A stretch of DNA of 64,000 bases from Dactylellina haptotyla (lineage: Eukaryota > Ascomycota > Orbiliomycetes > Orbiliales > Orbiliaceae): NCBI GenBank assembly GCA_031310005.1, contig CM062382.1:2728001-2792000 (forward strand). The letters are read 5' to 3'. The notes beneath the pieces were generated by a model. The model saw only the letters and a program-made list of their open reading frames with translations. It did not search any database and was not told the DNA's origin. Of the stretch, positions 33,304-44,656 are shown piece by piece. Every line of letters starts with the position of its first letter. Within the stretch, counting starts at the first letter, position 1. Made by a program: the position numbers and the translations under genes.

Positions 33304-35154
33304 ATGGAGCGCTTCGAGCGGGCCGTGGATGATGGAGCACGCGTCGTAGACCTCGAGTAAGTCCCGAATCTAACCCGCAGCGAGCACCTCAGTTACTGAC
33401 TAGGCTTTTAAACGGAAAATAGGGAATCGACCCTGGCAGATATCACGCAACAAATAATAGAACGTCAAAAGGCTGCAGATAACACGCTCGAGAGCAGTCG
33501 GAAAGTATAAACAGCCCTTCCCATGAAATTCTCGATGAGCAGCTGTGCTAAGTGCTTATATGTCACAGCTGTTGGCTAAGCTCCACATATACGACTCTAT
33601 GACTTCAATCAAGCTTGAGGGCTCAGCTAGGCTTGATAAAACACTAATACCGGAAGATTTCATAGTATCACTATGTGAAATACTACGGCCGAATCAGGCG
33701 ATCGTGGATGAGATCGATCTAGAGCAAGATCCGTTCAAGGGACTGCTTCCAACTCCGAACCTAGATGTCTTCAAGTCAAGTGCATCGATAGCTCTGCGTG
33801 CTCTCCCTGATTATCTCACAGAAGAGCTTATGGCTTCAAGTATAGAAATCAGGAATAGAGTAGTAATCGCTATAGCGACTCACTCTGATCCGCTGGCAGA
33901 CTGGTTTGACAAAGAAAGCGCAAAAGTTTGTGATAGCGTACGCGAAATCTATGCGCCTCACGTGGAATCTAAGGACGTTCTTGTGGAGTACATTCTGAAG
34001 AGTATAGTCAAGCCGCTGTTTGGGAAGGGTCCGAGAACAATCACAGAGCAGGGAAGAAAAGCTATGAGGGTACCGCAGTCAAGGCCGGAAGTCTTCAGTT
34101 TTTCAGATGAGAAGCCATGGAGGAAAGATAAACCCGAGGCACTAAGTTTGCTGCTCTTTGCCATTGCAAACTTAAAGGTACCTACCTTTCTCACATCTCA
34201 CATCTCTTTGGATTGCTCAGAATTGGTGCTGATAAGGGGGATAGCACGAATCGATCGAACAGAACTGGCATCTTATCGTGCCGCCGATACTGACTACCTT
34301 GGATGAAGGAGATGTCCTGAGCAAATCCCATGCTTGCGGGATCCTCGAGCGGGTGATTACCTCCGTTGGTTCTGACTTCCTGAACCGTACAGGTCTCGGA
34401 TCTGTCTTTGAGGAAGCAATCTCACCGTGTCTTCATTTCCTCCCTCCAATTACACCTGTCAATCACTCGATCAAAAGCTTCAGGGCGGCTGTGGCAACGT
34501 CAGTCGCGCTGTCAAAGCACCGCTACTTGAGTTCGGATGAAGGGATGTGGTATAAAGCTCTAGACAAGATTCTGAGGGATGGCCCTTTCTACGGAATGAC
34601 TTACGCCGGTGAGAATGTGAGTATGGTGGAAGTTTTCTTGCAAGAGACGAAGACCTTGGTGAATCTGTTAGGAATGCGGAGCGTGAGACATCTCTCGGTA
34701 TGTTTTATATTTTAGGCTTTGTTTCCGGATGCTCCATGTGATGCTATTGGGTTCTGACATATGCTATTCGCGATAGAAACTGGTGCCCCTTTGCACGGCA
34801 CAGCTAGTTTCGCCGTTTATCATGACGCATCCCAAGCTTGCACATCAAGCTGCTGAAACTTTGATTGAGGTTATTAGGAATTGTTGGGCGAAGATACCAG
34901 AATACAACGCGGAGATCCTGAAAGGGGTTGTGTTTTGCTGGATGAGAATCAAGGATGAGGAGAAGGCAGATTCCACGGTAAATCTCTTGAAAAATGAGCT
35001 GAAAGTGGTGATGGTGGTACTAGAGCATGTGAACAGGGGTAGCACAACTTGGTTTGAGGAAGCAAAAACAGCGATTATGGATAGGGAGGCGGGGTTGGAG
35101 GGATTGTTTGGGTTGATATCGTCGACGGAAGCAGGCTCGCCAATGGCTCGGTAG
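33304..35154 (+). CDS. TTI2: Tti2 (TELO2-interacting protein 2), TTT complex subunit
   Basis: Five exons join in phase to about 518 residues: 33304-33356, 33423-33504, 33569-34177, 34263-34697 and 34777-35154. Introns are 64-85 nt. Family signatures are EALSLLLFAIANLK, then after intron 3 NWHLIVPPILTTLDEGD, GLGSVFEEAISPCLHFLPP, and AEILKGVVFCWMRI near the end. Tti2 is an alpha-solenoid protein that acts with Tel2 and Tti1 in the TTT co-chaperone for PI3K-like kinases (TOR, ATM/ATR relatives). The start MERFERAVDDGARVVDLE is supported by the GTAAGT donor just after it. Intron 3 could be missed because its first part is open in frame, but only its removal restores the W-x-LIVPP motif. Confidence 0.86.
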
Positions 35155-35947
35155 TCCCTTTCGGTAGGGGGTTGTTCGCAAAAGAAGAATTCGCGATGAA
35201 AATCACCAATTTGCTCGGAAAGCTTGTCCTAAACCTCTCTTCTCCTTTGTCTATCAGGTTCTGAGCGCTGCAAGAAAATTGAGCGCCCGGAGATCTATTA
35301 CTCAACACCACCGCGGAGAATGCCGCGGCGAGCAAACTCGAGACCTCTCAAGTGTGCGGCGGTGTTGGATGCCTGGGCGGCTCCTAAGCTCTTACTGCAC
35401 ATCGCTATTTTACTTGATAGCAAGGCCGCTGCTATAACTCAAAACCCGAACCGATGTGCGATTTTTTAATTTGGTACCCCGTGTTCTTACATCATGGGGG
35501 CAGAGGTGTGCCTGCGACAACAACGCAGAAAGAGACTAGGCGGCCAGAAGTGGTAACTGTGCGGTCGATTACGGTTGCTTTGACCCGTCATGCCAATGGG
35601 CCAACCAGGTACCACTGTTCACAAGCCACGACGGGCTGTTGACCGTCGTCGCTCGGAAATTGATAGGCTTCGGTACCTGCACTGATTAGTTTAACCTTAT
35701 CCTTAAAACAATAATTTAACTAGGAAGAAAAATCAGAAGAGCTGTCGATATTCAAGTATATAAGGATCGCGCCCCGAACTTCAAAGGTGGATTTTTTTAT
35801 TATTCTCATCATCATCATCACCAGCTTTACATTCTTTTATATTCCAGCTGCAAAGAAGACGCCATTCGGCAATATTTCTATATTCACCTCCACACTCCTC
35901 TATTATATTAATAATATACACTCGTTTTAATAAACAAAACAATCAAG
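35155..35947. other. Promoter spacer of small secreted protein
   Basis: About 0.8 kb. Left part is TTI2 3' flank; the right part holds a TATA box at 35757-35764, a (CAT)n run near 35806-35821 and an AC-rich leader directly before the ATG at 35948. No gene was seen. Confidence 0.6.
35757..35764 (+). promoter_or_regulatory. TATA box of the small secreted-protein gene at 35948
   Basis: TATATAAG lies about 185 nt upstream of the ATG, followed by a CT/AC-rich leader, as is usual for strongly expressed fungal secreted proteins. Confidence 0.6.
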
Positions 35948-36759
35948 ATGCTTTCCGGATTCATCTACACTTTGATCGCTGCCAACGCCCTCTCTGTGGC
36001 TGCTGCTCCTCTCGGCACTTCGGATATCGTAAGAATATATCTTTTTCCATTTGGGTAGATGTATCAAAATACTAATAATGAATAGACCGGAGCCGTTAAG
36101 GGACTTCCTATTGTCGGAGATGTTGTCGACACCGTTGTCACAACCGCCACCGGCGCTGTTCCAGCCACCCTCAAGGCCTTGATCCCAGCTAATGTTGATA
36201 TCTCGGTCCTCTCCGTCGTCACCAAGGAAGTCGGCAGCGGTGTCGCCACTGTTAAGGGCGTTGCCGGAAAGGTCTTCGACCTCAGCGTCTTCTCTGCCAT
36301 CTGCTGCACCAACCCCACAGAGGTTCTCAGCGGTGGAGAATGCGCTCCAGCTAAGTGCGTTATGGGAATCGTCAGCTCTGCTAGCAAAAAGGTTACCACC
36401 GTCCTCGCTGAGTCCGATCCAACTACTGGTATCTTCGACTTGAAGAGCGTCAAGCGTAAGTCTTTAAATTTTTAGCCAATTGCAACGTTTTCATCTAACA
36501 ATACGATTGTCTAGTCCCCGTCTCTACTGATGCTGTCACTGGCACCGTCACTACCCTCTTCTCTGGACTCAAGGTCGACCAGGTCGTCATTGGACTGAAG
36601 GATACGGTCAAGAAGACCACAGATGGTGTCCCAGCTGGTACTTTGATTGCTTTCGTCAAGACAGTTCCAAACACCCTCATAACTGTCGGTCTCGTCGAGA
36701 CCGCCGTTTCCAAGGTCGAGGCTCTGGCTGCCACCGTTGTCGGCTTGGTACCACACTAA
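35948..36759 (+). CDS. Small secreted Val/Thr-rich protein with four cysteines
   Basis: Three exons (35948-36028, 36086-36455, 36515-36759; introns 57 and 59 nt) give about 231 residues. The signal peptide MLSGFIYTLIAANALSVAAA is followed by a Val/Thr/Lys-rich mature chain with repeated amphipathic segments (VVDTVVTTATGAV, VSVVTKEVGSGVATVKG type). Four Cys sit together near residues 101-121 (AICCTN, GGECAPAKC). This is not the eight-Cys hydrophobin pattern. TATA box, leader and strong codon bias suggest high expression. No known family was recognised; an extracellular surface or effector-type role is possible but unsupported. Confidence 0.78.
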
Positions 36760-37586
36760 AGTCGTCAGCAAGCATTCAGGAACTTCCATTTAAATGCATT
36801 TTTCTTGGCTGGAATCACCATTTTTCAAATTTCTAAAGCGAGATAAACTTGTGTACATTATTTTTATATACCAATTGTGCGGTTGTAGTTGAATATTTAA
36901 TATCCATTGATAAAGCAACTGTTTTCCAGATTTGAAAATGATAAGAGTCAATGCGAATCAAAGTATAATTAGGTGTTTACCATAAATCGTCTATTCCTTC
37001 GCCTCCTAAAAGTCCAAAATATTTCTTGAATGATTTTGCAGCTTGTCGCATAAATAGTAAACTTAGTAAATATAATTAAATGCTGCACGTGCTAAGGTAG
37101 CAGCTTCAAGTCAGTCCCACCAGGCGGGGTACTGCTATAATTAATCGATGCAAACCCCTTAGAATTTATTTCCCACCCGTCTACGTAAGAGCTAAGAAAC
37201 ATATTGCTGTTTCACCAGCGTCCGTAGCGTTCTAGATCTCGGTGTCGTTAAATGATCGCGGTGGGGCCAGTTCTTGGCGGGGGTGAATGGGGATGTTCGG
37301 CTGAAAGCACCCCGCAAATGGACGGGATCCACCAGACACGCGCCTTTCGCTCGCAAACGTTAAAACACTCGGAAAAATGGCCCGCGATGGATTGACCAGC
37401 GTTTCCAATAGCATCGTCCCGGACGACATGCGAATAGCCTCTCCTCCTCCTCCTCCGGCGGGAATATAGACGTTTGGCCCTCGCATACCATTCTTCCTCT
37501 CCTCTGCGTGTCCCTTGCGCCTGCTCGAACGAAACGACACGGGCAGCTGCCAATGTTAGCGCCAGCACCAGCATTCCTGGTCCCCA
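36760..37586. other. Spacer before the GH125 gene
   Basis: About 0.8 kb. AT-rich on the left (3' flank), GC-rich on the right with a (CTC)n run near 37441-37458. Minus-strand frames at 37232-37791 overlap the GH125 start and are shadows. Confidence 0.5.
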
Positions 37587-39692
37587 ATGTACCACCGAAC
37601 CCCCCGCCCAGTCCCAGAAACGCCCTCCAGCACCCTCCCGCTCGACAACCAACTCTTCCAACAACCGCACAGTCCCAACCCGTCCGGAGAGGCCACCAGC
37701 CGAAACCTGCGGGTTCCTGAGCCCGGCTCTCCCATTGCCTTTCAGAACCCTCCCCGTCGGGTCTCCGTCTACCGTCCTCCTTCCCCCTCAAAACTCCCCC
37801 ATCAGAAACGTACCTACGGCTCCGCTCTCGACTCCGACGAGAACAATTGGCTATCGCCTTCTAACGTCCTAATGTATATTCTCACAGCTGTAATCCTTGT
37901 GCTCCTCTTCTTCCAATCCCCCGGGGAAGCGCAGGTGCGATACCTCGCCGACTTTGACGGCGACCCGTGGGGTCCCTCGTGTCCCGACTACAAGGACTAC
38001 TCCGCACGGCGCCATGGGCCTTATAGTGAAGGTCCATTGCAGGTCCCATTTCAGCGACCGGTTCCCGAATGCAGATCCTTCAAGTCCGTCGAGGTGGAAC
38101 GCGTTATCAAAGACATCACGAGCAGATTGGAAGACAAAGATCTTGCTAGATTGTTTGAAAATTGCTACCCAAGCACGCTGGATACGACTGTCCGATGGCA
38201 TGTCGACCGTGATGCGGAGGGTAGCAGTGGTGTCGTCGGCGGTCTCGTCGACGATGGCCCTGCAGTGAAAGGTCCGCAGAGCTTTATCGTAACCGGCGAT
38301 ATCAACGCCGAGTGGCTGCGAGATTCTACCAACCAATTGGCCGGATATATACCACTTATAAAGAAGGACGAGAAACTGAAGACGCTGGTCCTTGGCGCGA
38401 TCAACACACAAGCCGAATACGTTATCGAGAGTCCTTACTGCAATGCTTTCCAACCTCCAAGGGATAGTCATGTAAAACCGTGAGTTCTCAACAGGATATA
38501 TAACTAATAGCTCCCTGAAACAATTTGATACTAACTACAAATCTCTTTTCAGAGCCAATAACGGCCAAGACGACGCTGTTCATCCCGCCTATGACTACCG
38601 AGCGGTATTTGAGTGCAAGTACGAGATTGACAGTCTTGCAAACTTCCTCTCGCTCGCGAATCAATATTATGCTCAAACGGGAGACCTTTCCTTCGTCACT
38701 GATCGCTTTTCTTTGGCCGTGGAGGCGGTCCTGGCTGTGCTTTACGAACAGTCCATTGGAACTTTCAGTGAATCTGGAAGCCTCCAATTCCCGGGATATA
38801 CCTTCCAGCGAAACACGAATATCGGAGTAAGTACTAGATATTGGGGAATCCATATTGTGAAGATGTTCAAGCTGACGGACTAATAGACCGAGACGCTACC
38901 ACTTGGTGGTAGGGGCAACCCCCTCAACCAAAACTCTTCGCTCATCCGGTCTGCTTTCCGACCATCAGACGACGCCTGTATATTGCAATATTTCATCCCA
39001 GGAAACGCATTCATGTCTGTCGAATTGGGACGCATCGCCAAGATTCTCAAAAAGGGCAACCAAGCTGGTCTTGCCGAGAAGGCCCAACAATGGTCGGACG
39101 CCATCGCGAATGGGGTAAAAGAACACGGAATTGTCGAAGACGTAGTCTTTGGCAAAGTATACGCCTACGAAGTCGACGGCTACGGTTCACGAATTCTAAT
39201 GGACGATGCCAATTTACCTTCATTACTCTCGCTGCCCAAATTGGGCTGGATAACGATGGACGATCCTATCTATCAGAACACCAGGAAAATGATATTGTCG
39301 AGACAAGGAAATCCGTATTTCTTGGAAGGATGGGTGTTCAAAGGGATTGGAGGACCGCATATCGGATTGAAGCATGCTTGGCCGATGAGCGTGTTGATGC
39401 AGGCCATGACCAGCGATGATGATGTCGAGATTATGGAGGCCTTGAACTCGGTGAAGAGAGTTAGCGCCAGACTGGGGTTGATTAACGAAAGTATCAACGT
39501 GAATAGGGCGGGCGATTATACCAGTGAGTCTCAAGTCTTAAAATCAGTGTTACTAGCATATGAATACTGACAATCGCGATAGGGAGTTGGTTTGCATGGG
39601 CGAACTCGGTGTTTGCACAGGCAATCTTGGATTTAGCGAAGAGGAAGCCTCACTTGATATTTGGAGCTGGCGCGGAGCCTTATGAGATCTAA
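37587..39692 (+). CDS. GH125 exo-alpha-1,6-mannosidase-like membrane protein
   Basis: Four exons (37587-38479, 38553-38826, 38887-39523, 39583-39692; introns 60-73 nt) give about 637 residues. The N-terminus is Pro-rich and cytosolic-like; one transmembrane anchor (LMYILTAVILVLLFF, about residues 95-109) follows, predicting a type II membrane protein with a lumenal catalytic domain. Family blocks are GDINAEWLRDSTNQLAGY (near 235), PAYDYRAVFECKYEIDSLANF, GYTFQRNTN and FLEGWVFKGIGGPH. The fungal relatives were earlier listed as DUF1237 / meiotically up-regulated proteins. GH125 enzymes trim alpha-1,6-mannose, so a role in mannan or N-glycan processing in the Golgi is likely. The final exon (RSWFAWANSVFAQAILDLA) completes the alpha/alpha barrel. 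Confidence 0.9.
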
Positions 39693-42033
39693 TTTTAATT
39701 TTGAGCTCTACCATACCCCAAATAAAGGCTCTGTTCGTTTTTTTAGGAAATTTTTGGAGAAGTACTGCATATGATACCATTGGGACATTGTTCATTTTCA
39801 AACGACTATCATTTTCTTCTTTTCTTGGGTCTAAACTAACGCTTTCTATGCGAGTTTGACCTTAAATCTTGTATATACATCTCTATAGATGGCGCGCCGC
39901 ATTGGTGTAGCTGCCCTCCCGGTAACCCTGGCGAGGCGCGGAAAATGCCATTTTATCCAGAATTTGTCACTTTTCCACGATACTTTTGCAGTTCTACTGC
40001 AAACCTGATTCTGAAGATATTCGGATTGAGGATGTTTGAATGTCAGATTTTAACCACATAACGTTAGCGTTTGCGGCAAACTTGCCGCATTCCGCGTGCT
40101 AGTCTGCCATTCGATTGGCTTTTCCCGTCCTAGCGTTATCTTGAACCACAGATTCCTTTGACAAGGGGGAAGACCAGCCGATAATCACAAGATTCACATG
40201 TCAAAATGTTGACTTTTGGGCACCGTTCTTTTTTTCCTTTTTCTCCACCTTTTCTAAGCGGAAAATCCTTTCCGCACATGCATTTGGCTGCTCCTTCGGT
40301 GCATGGAGTTTCGTCCTTCTCGTCATAGCTGCTCCTTGAATGGGCTGCAGCCAGAAGCTTATCCCAGTCAGTTTTCGCATGGACCCCAACTTGATGGTCG
40401 TTTTCACATGCTTCGACGAACGTGCGACATGGGGGTCGTAGAGGATCTAGCGAATTGGCGGAATAGGTTCGCCCACACACCACCCAACTGCGGAGCGTCT
40501 GTGTGGCCCCGGTTGCCCTTTTTTGTAGATTCAAGAAAAAATACTGTTACGTGAAAAGACCGTTTCTGCAAATTTTCGTTCTTGTCTTAGTTCGATGTGG
40601 GTTTTCATATCCTGCAGGGCAAAATATTGGTCGGTTCTCCCAGGCCAAGTATTATTTTCTACCCTTTCACTTCCGCATTGCATCTTTGACGCGCCGGCCG
40701 GACATGACCCAGTAACCGTCGTCGTCGATATCGAAAGAGGGATTACTATACCATTAATAATAGCAAACCCTTTGCTTGCCTATCCCGCTATCGAAACTAT
40801 CAATAGCCCACGCCGACTAGCTTTCGGACGAGGACCCTGTCCACGGACTTCAGCCTGCACTCGTATCGTATCGCGCATATCCGTTAATTACCCGTTTTAA
40901 CGAATTAGCACCTTCCACAGGAATCCTTTCTGGGCCGTTGATAACTACTCGAAAGAGATTCCAACCTATCGGTTTCGATCGATCGCGTTCTTTCCTACTT
41001 CACTTCAACGTTTCTCACATATCATATCGCCTTGTAACGCCGTTCAGTTGGTTCAAGGTGGAAGTGTTGGCGACGCAGGGATCGAAAACTGCTTGACTCT
41101 CAATCTTCAATATCTGCCTACCTGATCCAGCAACGAATTACGAAATAATCCTCGAACGGTACCTTTACTACCAGACTAGCTAGGGGAATTAGGCGACGAA
41201 AACGGCCAACATTGGGATTATTGGTGGCTTCCAATAGGGAGATAGGGATACTAGATAGGTGGCTTGCCTATTCATAACATCGAATACGAGTCACAGTAAC
41301 AGTAGCGCACTCGTCTCGAGACATCTGATTGTTCACGAGCCGATTCGGACGATAGACGACAAAGAGGAGAAGTAGTAGCAGAAAGCAAGCAAGCCTGATA
41401 TCTGGTATACAATCACACCATTACGCACACAGCTTCTGTTATATGCATCATTACGAACAGAGTTGCCGCCACCCACCGAATAGCTCGCCTTGACCTGCGT
41501 TTTTATTTCCTTCTTCTTTCTTTCTTTCTCTCCCTGTATACCGAGATAAAACCTAGCGAACCCCCCGTTACGGCCGAAAATTCGCCGTTTCACAAGAATT
41601 TTCGAGTACCACGGATATATTTGATTCACATCGTACTGTCTGCTCGTCCGGGATTCTTTGGGATTTCTCATTCTAATTTTCCAGGCTTGTGGATGTTGGA
41701 TGTTTGAACCTAGAACGGGGGGCTCTTCACATTTTTTTACTCGTTTGAGTTGGCAACCTGGTTTTATCTTGTGACAGCGGCGAAATTCAGCATTTCGGAC
41801 TTTCTCGCATCCGCCACAGGACTAAGGCCCACACAGCAAGAACGGAGCCACCCGCTGGTCTGGGAATTTAATATCCTATAACCGGGCTATTTCTGGCTCT
41901 GTCCCACTTTTTTTCTCCGTAGTTATTATTTTCCTCTAAACCTTCTATCGAGCCTTTCAGAATTATATCGATCTCGTCGGCTCTTCTTTAAAATCGCGCA
42001 ACACTTTATTCGTCAGGTTGTGGCTTCGCTCGA
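39693..42033. other. Long spacer upstream of the J-domain gene
   Basis: About 2.3 kb with no convincing gene. It contains a short hairpin at 40072-40089 and short frames on both strands (for example 40136-40534, 41333-41671) without features. The right part probably holds the promoter and leader of the next gene. Confidence 0.5.
40072..40089. repeat. Short inverted repeat
   Basis: TGCGGCAA, a two-base spacer AC, then TTGCCGCA: a perfect 8-bp stem in a gene-free stretch. Could be a dimeric binding site; no assignment is possible. Confidence 0.6.
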
Positions 42034-43300
42034 ATGAGTGCCGAATGGGCGGGTCAAGAGGAGCCACTTTCGCCTCGAGCGGCTGCAAAGGCTTCTTTAA
42101 TTGAAGGTATGCCTTTCTTATTTCATTAACTCCTACTGTGGATTGCGTACAAATGGATACTAACAATTGTGTTGTGATTTAGAGATTCTATGCGAAGATG
42201 ATGTGAGTATACACTATCTTACGTGATACAGATCTGATCGGAATTGCCTTCCTTGTCTATAACGATTAGTGTTCTCGAACATGTGATCTGTTCCTCAGGG
42301 GTCTCGATTGTTGATCGTACTAATAGAATTGGCGTGCTGATATCAAAATCTTTGTGTAACAGTTATACAAAGTCCTCGGCGCACAGAGGAGTGCCTCACC
42401 CGCCGAGATTCGAAGATGTTACCTCGAACGAGGCAAGGTCTGTCATCCGGACAAGAGTCCGTACCACCCTGATTCGACAAGGTATATACTTCTCTGTTGT
42501 TGAACGATTTTCAATTGGTCTAGGCGTTTTTGCTAACGAGAAATAACAGCGCCTTCCAACGCTTAGGTTTCGCTTTCGACGTTCTAAAGTCCCCTTCCTC
42601 CCGACGAACATACGACCGTGCCTCCAGCGATCCCAAAATCGCCGCGCGCTTCGCATCCGATCGACCCGCCTTTCTGGATGGCGAAATATCATTCCGCTCT
42701 GCCGTCGAAAGCATTTTCGCCGAATTCATGGACGGTGACTTCGCACATGTCCGACAGTTACTGGAAACGCTACATAGGAGTTATCCGAATCTCGTCAGCG
42801 AGGATGTGATAAACGGAATTGAATCCGCATTTTTCAGAATACGGCAGCTGATTATCACCACGAGGGTATACGCGTTCTTGATATCGATCGAACTCGGACG
42901 GATCCATCGGGTGCAGAAACGGTTGATGGCGTTGGGATATTTCGATGTCCGGGGTAGGGTTAGGGTTACCATGCAGTTGGTGCGGACTACACTTGCTATA
43001 CCTGTACGGATCGAACTCGCATTGAGGAGACGAAAGGAGAGGGAATGGAGGGCGAAGACGGCAGGGTGGAATGCTATCGGTAGACCACCCGAGGAGGATA
43101 TGAAAGTCGGTGGCATACTGAACGATAGGGTATTCAAAGTGTTGGAATTGCTCGTCGGGAGTAGCGCGGAGGATGAAGCGGAAGATATCGAGTATAAGAA
43201 ACAGAGGGATCCGAGAAATGGACTTTACGACCATGACCTTGGAATTGGTGCTAATCAGAGGCGAGGGAGGAGTGCGCCGGCGACTGCGCGCGCCGGATAG
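42034..43300 (+). CDS. J-domain (DnaJ-type) co-chaperone
   Basis: Four exons (42034-42106, 42183-42202, 42363-42481, 42550-43300), all phase-consistent, give about 320 residues. The J domain lies at about residues 32-94: LYKVLGAQRSASPAEIRRCY, then KVCHPDKSPYHPDS with the HPD tripeptide that stimulates Hsp70 ATPase, then AFDVLKSPSSRRTYD. No G/F region or zinc-finger domain follows, so it is a class C J-protein. The rest is helical and Arg-rich (ELALRRRKEREWRAK) with an ENTH-free, unrecognised C-terminus. Exon 2 is only 20 nt. Cellular partner and location cannot be read from sequence; no signal peptide was seen. Confidence 0.85.
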
Positions 43301-44067
43301 ATTAATAATGGTCCTATTTTGGTTCCCGACCTGACGTTTCTCGAGTTTTCTCGCTACTTTATAACGAATTTACGGATTCCCTTTGAATATGTATTTTCTT
43401 TTTTTTGGCATTGTTTGGCAGGGCCTTAGGGTTTATATGATCATTGCGAATTGGTTGGTTCTGTCTCCATCGATCTTATCGGGAAAAAGTTGGATGGAAA
43501 AGGAAAGGCGTTACTCTTTGTATACTTTTTTCTTCTTTCAGTTAGAATATACCGCATGGATATGAATGTTCAAAGGATAACTTCTTCCGCATAGACAAAA
43601 TATCATATATGTTGACTTTATTTGCGTTTCCTCCGCTCGATTGTAGGCTGGGAGGAAGTTATTCTAGGCATAGGCGACCTCGGTGATTTTCTTGCACGAG
43701 TCTAGCTTCGTTAGATACTAAGCTAGGCCGTTCCTCTTCTGGCTGGAGTGTTCAAAATTGATTACCAATATGCACTATTACCTGTAAGTTTAGCATAGAT
43801 TAGACTATGTGGTTATTCGACTCGGATCACTCTAGTGGCGCAGCTCATGAGCTCGTTGGTAAAGTTTTTATTGGACATTCTTTGCATAAACTTTTAGTGA
43901 ATATAAAATTTTCTTTAATTCTCTATTTAGATGTCCGGTGACGGAATAGTATACACATATAGTATGAGATCTAGTGTGGCACGTGCCTTGCCACCTCGCG
44001 CTTCGTCCAGCGAAGAATGCTCGGTTAACCGACAGTTCGAATCAGAACCCAACCGCTGGCTATTCAA
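43301..44067. other. AT-rich spacer
   Basis: About 0.77 kb between the J-domain gene and the lectin-like gene, which converge. A TTCGAATC string near 44036 resembles a tRNA T-loop but no cloverleaf can be built around it. Confidence 0.5.
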
Positions 44068-44656
44068 TTAATTAGTAATTTTGAAGGTATGACAAAAAAG
44101 GCAGGGAGGAGTACGATTATTTCCAAGGCCAATCTCTGCAATATTGCCCGCAGTATTTGTGACGTATATTCTGATGTTGAGAGTGCTGCCGTCCATCCAC
44201 ATTGCGGATGAAATGGTGCTCGTTGCTTGGACGGCAAAATTCAGACCACCAACACTGCCGGTCTGCCAGCCTGTCGAAGGGGTCCAGTATCTTTCCTGGA
44301 GAATGCCTTGGGAGGATGACGATCCTGGAGAGAGATAGAAAACGTGGTACTTGATTGCGAAAATTAGTACAAAATTATATTCGGATTTTGATACTGGGAG
44401 TAAAAAAGGGTACCCTGTCAAAACTCCCACCTGCTGCGGGCAAGGCTACAGCATTGATAGGAGTTGTAGGCATGCCGTTTCCGAAACCAGCAGCTGGGCT
44501 AAAGTTTGATTGTTCGAACATGTTTCCATTGTTTGGGTCTACCTTGAAGAACTTGACGGTATTGCCAGAATTCACGCAGTCAAATTTGTCTACAAACAAG
44601 TAAGTTTTTATTCACTCTCCAGGGTAATAATGAAGTCGAGATTACTGACACGGCAT
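44068..44656 (-). CDS. Short AAL-like (fucose-lectin type) protein
   Basis: Minus-strand exons 44656-44650 (7 nt, ATGCCGT), 44589-44414 and 44349-44068 join in phase to about 154 residues. The C-terminal part has the blade pattern of fungal fucose-binding lectins: YHVFYLSPG, LQERYWTPSTGWQTGS, then SAMWMDGSTLNIRIYVTN and GNIAEIGLG. Aleuria aurantia-type lectins have six blades in about 310 residues, so this protein would cover about half a propeller. There is no signal peptide, as in that family. The 7-nt first exon rests on a GTCAGT donor and 60-nt intron and is the weakest point; an unannotated longer 5' end or a truncated gene are alternatives. Sugar specificity cannot be stated. Confidence 0.55.

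Noticed and set aside
36064-36453. A 129-codon minus-strand frame
   Set aside because: It is antisense to the main exon of the small secreted protein, whose splicing and signal peptide are consistent; the mirror frame follows from the biased codon use.
44020-44060. A tRNA-like T-loop string (GTTCGAATC)
   Set aside because: No five-base T stem, anticodon stem or acceptor pairing can be built around it.
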